This document shows positions 11,020-20,547 of a stretch of 64,000 nt of DNA, one piece after another; the stretch's first letter is position 1; each line of letters begins with the position of its first letter. The stretch comes from Ascoidea tarda (nom. inval.) (taxonomy: Eukaryota; Ascomycota; Saccharomycetes; Ascoideales; Ascoideaceae). The DNA lies in the NCBI GenBank assembly GCA_030560485.1, contig JAKTTS010000009.1, positions 1 through 64,000 on the forward strand, in the 5' to 3' direction. A program made the position numbers and the translations under genes. A model generated the notes under the pieces. The model did no database searches. It was not told where the DNA came from and worked only from the letters and a program-made list of their open reading frames with translations.

Positions 11020-13260
11020 ATGTTGAGGATTACAGGAACACTTCAATGCTGGGCTCGAGCTGGGCTCTTTCCAACGAGATGTTGTGCCAAATTCTCAACA
11101 GTTGTCGGGCGAGAAAGGCTTGCTGCTTTCCAGCTTCGCGACTACCAGCAGGAGTGTTTAGACAGATGTTTCGAGGCCCTCACACAGGAAAACAAGAGGA
11201 GAATAGGTATTTCATTGCCTACTGGCTCAGGAAAGACTGTGATCTTCAGCCATTTGATCAAAAGGTTCATTGAACATGTAAAATTACAGAACCATGACTC
11301 TTCTTTTAAGACCAAGACCTTGATTTTAGTCCACAGAAAAGAGTTGGCCTACCAGGCAGCCAAAACAATGTCCCAGATCTTGCCAGATTACAGAATTGGC
11401 ATTGATATGGGCGATTTGAAAGTCAATCCAATCAACTATGACATTGTCATTGCTTCCATCCAGTCCTTGGTCTCCTACAGTAATCCTCGACTACCCAATT
11501 ACGATCCTGATTATTTCAAATTGATTATTATCGATGAGGTTCACCATGCTGCGTCGACAACATACCAAAATATTCTATCTCATTTTGGCTCTCATGGTTT
11601 TGACTCAGAGATTCCTGTTGCTGGGTTTTCTGCCACAATAAGAAGACATGATGGCAAATCATTGTCAAAAATTTTGGATCATTTGGTCTTTCATAAATCG
11701 CTTCCCGGCATGATTGAAGATGGTTGGCTAACTGATCTCAAGTTCACCACTGTTGTAACTGATAAGTTTTCTTTGAATCTAGATGAACAGCTTAATGACA
11801 ATCAGGTTGAAAATGAAAACCAAAATGAAAACGAACTTGATATAAATGATGATATTGACAATGAAATTGAAGATGACAATGACAAAGATAATACTGATGA
11901 TATGAAACAAATTGGGATCTTAGGCCAAGAGTCCAATAACACTCAATTATCAAAACTTTTAAACACTCCAGAAATGAATTCGTTAGTTTTAAAAATTTTT
12001 TTGCAGCTAAAAAAAACTTATAATTTTAAATCTGTTCTACTATTTGGCGCAGATGTTAGTCATGTTCAAAACTTGACAAAACTATTCAACGAAAATAATA
12101 TCCCAAGTGCCTTTGTCACTGGAACTACAAATAACAAAATAAGATCTCAAACTATTGAAGACTTCAAACAAAGAAAGATCAATATTTTAATGAATTGCAA
12201 TGTCTTTACTGAAGGTACTGATATCCCACAAATTGACGCAATTTTTCTAGTCAAGCCAACCAGTTCTCCAAACTTGATGGTTCAAATGATTGGAAGAGGT
12301 TTAAGATTACATGACGATAAATCAATTTGTCATGTCATAAATTTTGTTCCAAAAAATCTACAAAACGATCTAAATATCTTACCTACTCTATTTGGTAAAG
12401 AAAACTCTATCCAATTTATTAATGATGATGATGTCATTACTACTAATAATAAAAAGAAAAAAAATAAAGATAATCAAAATGGTCAAGATACAAATCAAGG
12501 TCCTTATGAATCACCAACTTTACAGAAACTCAAAGACAAAAAAATCGAAAAAATCTTTTTAAATGAAATATCTGGTATCAAACATTATGTCAAACTAAAT
12601 TCCCTTAATATGTATCCTCATGAACAGGCTTTCTCTGAAAGTAATATAAACTTTATCAAGACAGCAAGTGATTCATGGACCGTTTCTTGTGAAGGCTCTG
12701 CATATATCAAAGTTCATAGATCGGAAGTTGGTCCACCAAATCAAAAAATATTATTATATACCGCTGAATACAATTACAGACAAAGATATTGGCCAAAATC
12801 AACAAAAAAACCCAGTTACTTTGTGAAGAAAACTCCAATTATTGAGCATGAAAGTGATTTAAATAAACTAATTGAAGCAGTTGAATCATTTGTTGACGAA
12901 TACGTTCCGTCATATATTACATCCAAAAACTCTCGATGGAGAACAACTCCGGCAACACAAAAACAAAAAAACTTTATCAAAAAAATGATTTTTCGTGACT
13001 CCTTAATATTTACTAATTACAGTGAAAATCCAAAATTATACGACAAGAAAATTGAAAGTTTTCTCTCTGAAATCAACAAGGGACAATGTGCTGATATTAT
13101 TACATCTAAAGTTACAACCGGTGACTCATTGGTGTTGAAAATGCTCAAAGAAAGGATCCCAGAACTATTGGAATCAAAATCTGAAAAGAAACAAAAATTG
13201 AAAAAGGTCGCGTTGAAAAATTACTTTAGTCTTGGTATTGGGCTAATGGAGTTGGTCTAA
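11020..13260 (+). CDS. IRC3: mitochondrial SF2 DNA helicase, Irc3-like
   Basis: 746-aa superfamily 2 helicase like yeast Irc3, which unwinds branched DNA and maintains the mitochondrial genome. I start at the ATG at 11020. The frame is open further upstream only from non-ATG codons, and this start gives a good presequence (MLRITGTLQCWARAG.. CAKFSTV). Motifs in order: LRDYQQECLDRC (motif 0) near residue 45, Walker A PTGSGKT near 68, DEVH (a DEAH variant) near 172, SATIRR near 205, the second lobe with TEGTDIPQIDAIF near 400, and motif VI MIGRGLRLH near 424. Between the lobes lies a ~50-residue Asn/Glu/Asp insert (about 262-310). The C-terminal ~250 residues after motif VI match the extra domain of the Irc3 group. 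The S. cerevisiae protein is 690 aa. Confidence 0.92.
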   Translation: MLRITGTLQCWARAGLFPTRCCAKFSTVVGRERLAAFQLRDYQQECLDRCFEALTQENKRRIGISLPTGSGKTVIFSHLIKRFIEHVKLQNHDSSFKTKTLILVHRKELAYQAAKTMSQILPDYRIGIDMGDLKVNPINYDIVIASIQSLVSYSNPRLPNYDPDYFKLIIIDEVHHAASTTYQNILSHFGSHGFDSEIPVAGFSATIRRHDGKSLSKILDHLVFHKSLPGMIEDGWLTDLKFTTVVTDKFSLNLDEQLNDNQVENENQNENELDINDDIDNEIEDDNDKDNTDDMKQIGILGQESNNTQLSKLLNTPEMNSLVLKIFLQLKKTYNFKSVLLFGADVSHVQNLTKLFNENNIPSAFVTGTTNNKIRSQTIEDFKQRKINILMNCNVFTEGTDIPQIDAIFLVKPTSSPNLMVQMIGRGLRLHDDKSICHVINFVPKNLQNDLNILPTLFGKENSIQFINDDDVITTNNKKKKNKDNQNGQDTNQGPYESPTLQKLKDKKIEKIFLNEISGIKHYVKLNSLNMYPHEQAFSESNINFIKTASDSWTVSCEGSAYIKVHRSEVGPPNQKILLYTAEYNYRQRYWPKSTKKPSYFVKKTPIIEHESDLNKLIEAVESFVDEYVPSYITSKNSRWRTTPATQKQKNFIKKMIFRDSLIFTNYSENPKLYDKKIESFLSEINKGQCADIITSKVTTGDSLVLKMLKERIPELLESKSEKKQKLKKVALKNYFSLGIGLMELV

Positions 13261-14132
13261 TGATAATTTTGTATATATTTTTTTTTCATTTTGATACTTC
13301 TAAATAGGGTCATAATCATGTATCTTTTTAGCAAGTGGACAGCTTAGCTAAACTTGTGAAATATTGATAGCTAATGCGATAATTATTATCAATCAAATAA
13401 ATTGGAAATAGTGATGCAAAAAAAAAAGCGATACATAACTAAATATTTTATCCAGTTGGGCCTCCATGAGAAAAATATTTTTAGATAAAATTCTTTTGTG
13501 AAATCGCTTCCATTTAATGTTTCAACTTTAAATAAAAATAAGAATTGGAAGAAACCTATTTATTCCCGCAAAAAGGTCTGCGATAATGTGAGTTGCAAAC
13601 TTTAAACAAGTAAAAGAAAAAAAAAATTAACAGCAAAAGATTGCAAATAAGTAAGATGGTCACTCATAATAAAGAAAAAAAGCATTTGTTTCAGCAAATT
13701 GGTTTTGCTTTAAGGTAATGAGTCCAAGGGAGCCTGATGCTCTAATGCATTTTCTAATTTTCTTTAATAAACTGGTTTCTTTGACTTGTTACAAAAAAGC
13801 TCACAGATCAAAGTTTTTATTCAAAACCAAACATTTGGTTCTGTCTGCAACTGTACGCATTCCAACGTATAAATGACAGCTTCCACAAGACTGGTGTTGT
13901 ATCTGGAGTTTTTTGACAGGTCCGAAAATTTCAATGTGGTTTTGGGTTGAAATATCAGCTCTTCGGAGGTGTTTGAAGTTAGAAAAAAAACGATGTGTTA
14001 CTGATTATCATGCTGTATATAAGAAAGGCAGAAATCATTTTTTGGAAATAATAAATATATAAAATGATACAATACCTTGTGTTGAGCTTGAGTAATCCTT
14101 TTAGCCATAAACAATTCACTTAATATTTCCAA
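13261..14132. other. intergenic region IRC3 3' flank / adhesin promoter
   Basis: About 870 bp of AT-rich sequence with A-runs. The right part holds the adhesin promoter, including a TATA box. Nothing else is recognised. Confidence 0.5.
14016..14023 (+). promoter_or_regulatory. TATA box of the adhesin gene
   Basis: TATATAAG 110-117 bp upstream of the adhesin ATG. This is a textbook yeast TATA distance and suggests an inducible gene. Confidence 0.55.
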
Positions 14133-17009
14133 ATGAACCAACATACTCTAATATTTCTCATATCAATAATTCTTTCCACAAACTTCTCTCTAATTTTGGC
14201 TGGTTCAAGCTATAATGAAGGTTCACCGACTGTTGAGGCAGCTTTATTGTCAACCATATATGCTTATGACACAACTGACGTTTACGTCACGACGGTTACT
14301 GTAACTTCTTGTTCAAACAATCACTGCTCTTCAACTGCTGTGCAAACAGGCGCTGTTGATATAACTGGGACTGTTAGTAGTTCTGAGGTGTCTTTTGTTT
14401 TTTTGGTTTTTTTTCACAAAACTGAATCTCCGGTTGTTGGGTTATCATCTTCTGAAAACTTTGCGATTTATTCAACATCTGAAATTGTTTCTCAAGAAAC
14501 CGATTTGAATATTCCAACTGATTCTATTGCTCTCTCATCATCTTATGATAACTTAATTCCATATTCATCATTAATTTATGAGACTTCTCAAAGTATTCCA
14601 ACTAGCACAAATGACATTTCAACTACTATAATCACAACCTCAACCTGTTTGGATAACAAATGTGACCCAATAACCTTTACAACTGGTTTAACCACTGTCA
14701 CTGGAATTGTTGAAAGTATGGTTACTGTTTACACGACATTTTGTCCATTAACTGCAGAAAAAATTAATGATTCAAATCATCAATATTCATCTGAAATTTT
14801 CTCTATAAGTGAAATTCAGCCTTTATTGAATCTTGTTTCTTCTTTCAGTGCTATTATAGAGATTGAAAAATTATCCTCACCCACATTAGATTTGTCTTCT
14901 ATAATGTTACCTACTTCTATTGAAAGTTCTCTGATTTTGGCTGATACTGATTATGGCTTCATTTCATTATCAACTTCAACTTCAACTTCAACTTCAACCT
15001 CACGTTCAAGTTCAAGTTCAAGTTCAAACAGAGTTCAAGAAACAACTTTAACGTCAACTTTTTGCCTTAATCATGATACAAATTGTGAAACAGAAATTAT
15101 CACCACTGGTGTTACTACAGTCACAACATTAATTCAAGGGACTTTAACAATATATACTACATATTGTCCCATAGAATCCACTCCAACTAATTCAAATATG
15201 GATATAAGCTGGACTTCCAGTACAATTTTAAATAGTGATGCTTTCAGCTTAGACCTAGAAACACCGCTAACTTCAACTAGTGTTCTAAGTCCAAACTTTG
15301 AAAGTCTCTCAAATTCAATTGATGCAACTACATTCTTATCGTCTTCTTGTATTGGTGATTCGGCTGATTGTATCTCAACAACTGTTATCACTGGACTCAC
15401 GATAGCTACTGTTAGAATTGGAACCACTGTTATAACATATACAACATTTTGTCCCTTAACTACATCTACTTCTGTTCCTTCTATCGAGAGTTTAGTTCAG
15501 AACTCAAGATTTTCAACTTCTAATGTGAATGGTAAAGAAACTGAATTTTCATCTATTGAATCTACTTTTCAGGTATCTACAGCTGTTCCCAGTACTTCTA
15601 ATGATATCAATTATATTCATAATAGTTATTCAGTTGATTTTTCAAACAGTGACAGTTATCAAAGTTTATCAACATCTAGCTCTATTGAAATAATTTCAAC
15701 ATCTAGCTCTATTGAAACAACTGCTTCCAATAAGTCTATTCTGAGCTCAATGCTATCACAAAGTGGCCTGAATCTTTCGGTTGTTTCAGAGGATTATATT
15801 ACAGAAATTGGCTCTCGAGATATTTCAGTTCAAGAATATACTTCAACAATGGATTTAAGCTTGCAAACTACTATTGCAAGTGATATTATTTCAACCACTG
15901 TTCTTGAGAGTGTTTCTTGTTTTGATAATAACTGTGAGATAACAATGTTAACGACTGGGTTAACAACTGTTGTAACAACAGTCAATGATATTATAACTTC
16001 ATACACAACATACTGCCCACTTTCTGAAACTACAATTAGCATGGCCTTTTCCGAAATAGCACCAACTGAATATTCAAATACTAAAATCAATGACTTGGTT
16101 TCTTCTGCTTCTGATATTCAAGATAGTTCCTTGGAATTATTTATTTCTGAGCCCACTTCTTACAAAACAGTCTCCCAAGAAATAATTGCTTCTGAAATCA
16201 GTTCTCCAGAAGATGTATCCAAAACAACCGTTGCTAATTATTATGATTCAATTTCTTCTGCTGTTGTTTGTAACGAAGATAGTGCGTGTGAACATTATGT
16301 CTTAGTTACTGGTACATATACATATGCAAGTACCAGTGCTGAAGTGATTATTTCTTTTTCTGATATACCAGAAGAATCTGCTGGATATAGTGAAAACGAC
16401 CACAACACCATTGCCTATGAAACGAGCTCAGTTCTGAACCTCTCTAAAGAATATGCTTCATCAGTTATAAGTGATTTCCTCAGTTTTTCTAGTACTGCTT
16501 CAGAATCACCTACTGTTGTTGAATCTTCTGAAGCAAGTGAGCCATTTACTACTACTTCCGAAGTTGCAAACACATCATCCATTGCCTATGAAACTCATAT
16601 TTCTGTGGGCTCTAAGTCTCTTCTCTTGACTGTTTTATGCTCTGAAAGTGATTGTGCACCAGTCACCAACACAGAGTCTTCCACAGAGTCTTCTCTAGAT
16701 ACTGACGCTTATTACACCACTGCTGAATGCGATGCTGATGGAGCTGATTGTGCAGAGTTAAGTAAAACAGTGTACTCTGAGCCAAACCAAGGTTGGGACA
16801 GCACTGAAACAAGATACGTAACTTTGACAATGTCTTTATCCTCGGAAACAACGCCCGTGATTGTTACGTTAATAAATGGCTACGAGGTTTCTTCATCTGC
16901 CTCCAGTTCTTCAGCTATTCCTGGAGTTGAAGAGTTTATAAACTTTGGGAACCAATTAAAGACCGGTGTTTCACCAGTATTTATCTCGTTTCTTTATTTC
17001 ATTTTATAG
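14133..17009 (+). CDS. GPI-anchored Ser/Thr-rich cell-wall adhesin (Hwp1/flocculin-type repeats)
   Basis: 958-aa secreted wall protein. Residues 1-23 (MNQHTLIFLISIILSTNFSL..) form a signal peptide. The last ~20 residues (GVSPVFISFLYFIL) are hydrophobic and preceded by GNQ, as in a GPI-anchor signal. The body is Ser/Thr-rich with four clear ~45-residue repeats of the Hwp1/Eap1/flocculin-3 kind: two Cys a few residues apart (CxDNxC), then TTGLTTVT, then YTT(F/Y)CPL. They lie at about residues 165-210, 300-350, 405-450 and 590-635, with degenerate copies near 55-100, 715-745 and 825-840. A (ST)n/(S)n run lies near 279-300. No N-terminal ligand-binding domain is recognised. Its likely role is adhesion or wall architecture. 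Within repeat 1 a T-rich stretch encodes an odd hydrophobic FVFLVFF. Confidence 0.82.
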   Translation: MNQHTLIFLISIILSTNFSLILAGSSYNEGSPTVEAALLSTIYAYDTTDVYVTTVTVTSCSNNHCSSTAVQTGAVDITGTVSSSEVSFVFLVFFHKTESPVVGLSSSENFAIYSTSEIVSQETDLNIPTDSIALSSSYDNLIPYSSLIYETSQSIPTSTNDISTTIITTSTCLDNKCDPITFTTGLTTVTGIVESMVTVYTTFCPLTAEKINDSNHQYSSEIFSISEIQPLLNLVSSFSAIIEIEKLSSPTLDLSSIMLPTSIESSLILADTDYGFISLSTSTSTSTSTSRSSSSSSSNRVQETTLTSTFCLNHDTNCETEIITTGVTTVTTLIQGTLTIYTTYCPIESTPTNSNMDISWTSSTILNSDAFSLDLETPLTSTSVLSPNFESLSNSIDATTFLSSSCIGDSADCISTTVITGLTIATVRIGTTVITYTTFCPLTTSTSVPSIESLVQNSRFSTSNVNGKETEFSSIESTFQVSTAVPSTSNDINYIHNSYSVDFSNSDSYQSLSTSSSIEIISTSSSIETTASNKSILSSMLSQSGLNLSVVSEDYITEIGSRDISVQEYTSTMDLSLQTTIASDIISTTVLESVSCFDNNCEITMLTTGLTTVVTTVNDIITSYTTYCPLSETTISMAFSEIAPTEYSNTKINDLVSSASDIQDSSLELFISEPTSYKTVSQEIIASEISSPEDVSKTTVANYYDSISSAVVCNEDSACEHYVLVTGTYTYASTSAEVIISFSDIPEESAGYSENDHNTIAYETSSVLNLSKEYASSVISDFLSFSSTASESPTVVESSEASEPFTTTSEVANTSSIAYETHISVGSKSLLLTVLCSESDCAPVTNTESSTESSLDTDAYYTTAECDADGADCAELSKTVYSEPNQGWDSTETRYVTLTMSLSSETTPVIVTLINGYEVSSSASSSSAIPGVEEFINFGNQLKTGVSPVFISFLYFIL

Positions 17010-17482
17010 ATTTGGTACTGTGTTATTTTAACTTTTTTTTAATTGTAAACTATTTGTTGATTTTCAATATATTTTTTTATCGATTTTAATTTTAATCTTT
17101 TATCTTTTGAGATCTTGGTTGATTTGGAGATATAAATCAGATTGGTTTAGGAAAAACGGGCAATTCTTTCAATATTTGTTTATTGAAAAACTAAATAGCG
17201 TATAAAATATATAGGATATATAAGATATAGAGTATAGACTAGAAAAAAAATAATCGTATAGTATGGAGTATAGAAGAAAATAAAAAGTAAGTCATTAGCA
17301 AAAAAATGCAAGCAAAAGTTCTTTGATTTTTAAATTTTTTTTTCCCTATTGTTTTTTGTTTTTTTTAGTTTTCCTGGTAAAAAAATAAAAAGCATGAAAA
17401 TGCGAAAGCGTTCATTGGTTAAAAAAAAATATAAGTAAATGCAAGAGTGAAATATGAATTGAATAATTGAAGAATTAAATAA
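17010..17482. other. convergent intergenic region adhesin/F-box-LRR
   Basis: About 470 bp of AT-rich DNA with short A/T runs and TATAGGATATATAAGATATAG-like repetition near 17210-17240. No gene seen. Confidence 0.5.
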
Positions 17483-19201
17483 TTAAAAGTTGAAATAAAA
17501 CATTAGATAAGTAAAACTCATTTTTGAGCTTTTCATTTGTTTAATTTTCAATTCATCTTCAAGTCGGATATAAGTTGGGCTGGACATAACGATACTAAAG
17601 TTTAGAGGAGAGTCAGATTGTAGGATTTGGTTATCGATATCGACAATTTGAACGCCAATTAGATTCAAGTGATGTAGGTTTGATAGATGGTTCAAGCCTT
17701 CGATTTTTTTGATATTTGTGTTGTAGCCCAATCTGAGATAGTTTAAATTGAGCAAGTGGTTGATATTTTGAATTCTTGAGATTCTGTTTGAGGACAAGTC
17801 GAGATCTGATAGATTTGACAAGTCAGAGAGATTTTGGATTTTGTCGATATAGTTGTTTGATAGGTTTAGAGAACGCAAGTTATTGAGTGGTTTGAGACCG
17901 TTGATGAATTCAATTCTGTTGTAGGACAAGTCTAGATGGGATAAATTGATCAAGTGGGAGAAGGAATTTTTAAGAATGGAGGAGATCTTGTTGTTTGATA
18001 GATCGAGAGTGGTCAATTGAGAGAGATGGTTTAGGTAGTTGATTTTTGTTAGGTTGTTGTTTGATAAATTGAGGGTTTTTAGAGACAAGTTGTTTGAGAA
18101 AAAGGAGGAGTCCAACTGAGAGAGGTTGTTGTTGGATAAGTTTAGAGATTGGAGGTTGAATAGGTTTTGGATAAAGTTTGAGTGGATTTGGAAGGTGTTG
18201 TTAGAGGCAAGAGATAAGTATTTCAAGTTGAGTAGATTCAAGCAGGAGGAGATGTTGTTTAGATTGAGAAAGTTGTTGTTGGACAAGTCTAGCCATGTTA
18301 GGGATTGAAGACAGTTGAGTGAGGTGAAAATGGAGGAGGAGGATATTTTGTTGTTTGATAGATTTAAAAAGTTCAAGTTATTAAATTTTTTCAAGTTTTC
18401 CAAATTCTGTGGGTCTTCAAAGGTGTTATAGTTGACAAAGTTGTTTTTAGAGGATAGACTTAGTAGCTTGTATGAGGAATGATTTTGAGATGGTAGAAGG
18501 GTTGAGTTCCAGTCAGATTTTGAAAAGTTGAAATTGAAAAAGGTGTTGAAAGAGGAGTTTTTTAGGAGAGAAGATAAAAGCGAGTTTATTTTTTGATGGG
18601 AAGAGATGGAGATTTCGTTGCCTGTGATGATTAAAAAGTTGAAGTTTTTCAAGATAAACTTGTTATCATTATGGTTGTCAATCTGATTGTCATTCTGATT
18701 ATGATTATAATTATGATTATAATTATGATTAGAATGAAGATGGTTTGTGTAGGTGATTAGGATTGAAATGATGAAATTAATAAGATTTTGGAAAAGAGTC
18801 AAATCTGAGTTATTTAGAATGAATAATTTAAAGTGAATTGAGTTTGAATGGGTGAGTAGGTCTTTATTGAGAGGAGATAAGTTTAAAAAGTCCAGCAAGT
18901 TGAAAACAAGATTGTTTTTATTGTGAGTTTTTTTTAATAGAGAGTTTTCGTCGGCAATTAGAAGATCATTCAAGCCATTAATTGGGGATATTGGTGTGTA
19001 TGAGATATTTTTTTTGAAGTTGTAGTTGTGGTGGATAAAGAGGTTGTTGGAGATGTGGAAAGAAGAAATGGAGGATATTAGCGTATCATTTGATAAGGAG
19101 AGTAGGAAAGTTAAGTTATCGGGTAAGTTTTTAAAAATCAAAGAGATCAAATGAATAGGTAGTTTCTGTTTAAAATGGGATGAAGAAAGTAAATTTTCCA
19201 T
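17483..19201 (-). CDS. F-box-like leucine-rich-repeat protein
   Basis: 572-aa protein. Residues ~13-45 (LPIHLISLIFKNLPDNLTFLLSLSN) look like a degenerate F-box, the Skp1-binding motif of SCF ubiquitin ligases. A long Asn/His-rich linker (about 155-185, NHNYNHNYNHNQ) follows. Then come about eleven 22-24-residue leucine-rich repeats of the SDS22 style (LxxLxxLDLSNNxI) from about residue 260 to 540. The substrate is unknown. The protein has the same architecture as the decayed gene at 38.4-41.3 kb, which may be a paralogue. I know no S. cerevisiae orthologue. The repeats are certain; the F-box is an inference from position and pattern. Confidence 0.75.
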   Translation of the reverse strand: MENLLSSSHFKQKLPIHLISLIFKNLPDNLTFLLSLSNDTLISSISSFHISNNLFIHHNYNFKKNISYTPISPINGLNDLLIADENSLLKKTHNKNNLVFNLLDFLNLSPLNKDLLTHSNSIHFKLFILNNSDLTLFQNLINFIISILITYTNHLHSNHNYNHNYNHNQNDNQIDNHNDNKFILKNFNFLIITGNEISISSHQKINSLLSSLLKNSSFNTFFNFNFSKSDWNSTLLPSQNHSSYKLLSLSSKNNFVNYNTFEDPQNLENLKKFNNLNFLNLSNNKISSSSIFTSLNCLQSLTWLDLSNNNFLNLNNISSCLNLLNLKYLSLASNNTFQIHSNFIQNLFNLQSLNLSNNNLSQLDSSFFSNNLSLKTLNLSNNNLTKINYLNHLSQLTTLDLSNNKISSILKNSFSHLINLSHLDLSYNRIEFINGLKPLNNLRSLNLSNNYIDKIQNLSDLSNLSDLDLSSNRISRIQNINHLLNLNYLRLGYNTNIKKIEGLNHLSNLHHLNLIGVQIVDIDNQILQSDSPLNFSIVMSSPTYIRLEDELKIKQMKSSKMSFTYLMFYFNF

Positions 19202-20547
19202 ATATGTGACTTAAGTAAGGTTTTAAACAAAAGCAGGTTGATGAGAAGGAGCTGAAATTAGAAAGATAGTATAGTATGGTATAAATTAAGGCAAATTAAT
19301 GAAAATCCAAGGTAGGCAGAAAGAAAAAAAAAGAGAGAGAGAAAGAAAGCGAAGAATTTATATGGATTGAATTTTACATTATTTTCAGCGTATTTTTCTG
19401 ATGCTTTCTTTTTTTCTGATGATTTTGTTAGCAAGAAAGGTCATTCTAGCGAAAAGAAATCGAGCAGTAGCGAAGGTTGTTAAGAGTGAGAAAAAACGCG
19501 ATGGTTGGGAAATAGGCAGGAGGAACAACGGGCATAACAGCATTGGTATTAAATTATTACTGTTAATACTCATGCTGTTATTGTTGAGGAACAATTGGCG
19601 TTCATTGTGAAGCAAGGCAATAAGGCCAGTGTTCATGCTTTTTGCAGTCATATTCATTTAAGACCGGCAATTTTGATTTGTGGGGAAAGCAACAGTGGGT
19701 GCTGATTGGCCAGCCCCAGCGAGAAGCAGAAAAGCGACTATTCATGTAGCAGAAGGAGGACAGCAAATTGCAAATTGCACCTTGGAAGCAGTGTCCAGGA
19801 GCAAAGTGTGAGTGAGCAGACGAAGCATGTTTGTGAGAAATGTGTCAAACACTTGAGAATCAGGAAGAACTTTACTCACCACCTCAATTCGCTTAACTTT
19901 GAGCCCTTTTGCTGCGCTGGCTCTGGAACTGCGCAGCTTCCCACGCTTTGCACACGCCCAACCCCAGCTTCCCACGCACCTCCAGCGGCACACACACGAT
20001 AGCCCCTAACACCTCCCTGCGGCCGCTGCATCTGCTGGTGCTGCCGCTGCTGCCAGAGCAAAATCTCCTTCGCCGGCGCTGATGGACCTCCGCTCCGGTC
20101 ATGTGCCAACCGCACCCACGCGCTTTAGCCGACGCAGGTCACCCAGAGGGGTGGCGCCACGCCCGGCCACTTCGGGAAGGCGCACACGCGCTGCTGACTC
20201 AGCGCTGACACACAACACGTGTACAAGCTACGTCATTATTCTGCTGACTCAGCACACGTGCGCTTCAGTGCGGTGGAGCAACCTTTTTGGGTTGCTCCAG
20301 CACAATCCGCAAACAGCAGCATCCACACCAACTTGAGCAGGCTATTGCCATATCTGTTTCAAGTGCACCAGTGCAATAGGAGAAAGAGCAATCGATACCT
20401 CACCTCCTGGATCAATTATATATCCTCTTACTCTCCCCTTGCTGCTTCTCTTCTACTAGTCTTCTTGTTTTTGTTTTCTCTTTACTACCCTCGCCAATCA
20501 CTTCTCTTCAACTATCCTGGTTTTCCTCTCTACACACCTCTCTCAAA
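19202..20547. promoter_or_regulatory. divergent promoter region F-box-LRR/LSP1
   Basis: 1.35 kb between divergent starts. The left half is AT-rich. The right half (about 19690-20330) is a pronounced GC-rich island with CTGCCGCTGCTGCC-like sequence. A cluster of bZIP and CACGTG motifs lies at 20192-20260, and a CT-rich tract (20390-20545) runs up to the LSP1 ATG, as in highly expressed yeast genes. ORFs inside the island are not credible. Confidence 0.6.
20192..20260 (+). promoter_or_regulatory. duplicated TGACTCA / CACGTG module upstream of LSP1
   Basis: TGCTGACTCAGC occurs twice (20192-20203 and 20242-20253, 50 bp apart). CACGTG follows each copy (20216-20221 and 20255-20260), and TACGTCA lies between (about 20229-20235). 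TGACTCA is the Gcn4/AP-1 site, TGACGTA a CREB/Sko1-like site and CACGTG the Cbf1/bHLH site. The module lies about 290-360 bp upstream of the LSP1 ATG. Motifs are read directly; the factors are inferred. Confidence 0.5.
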
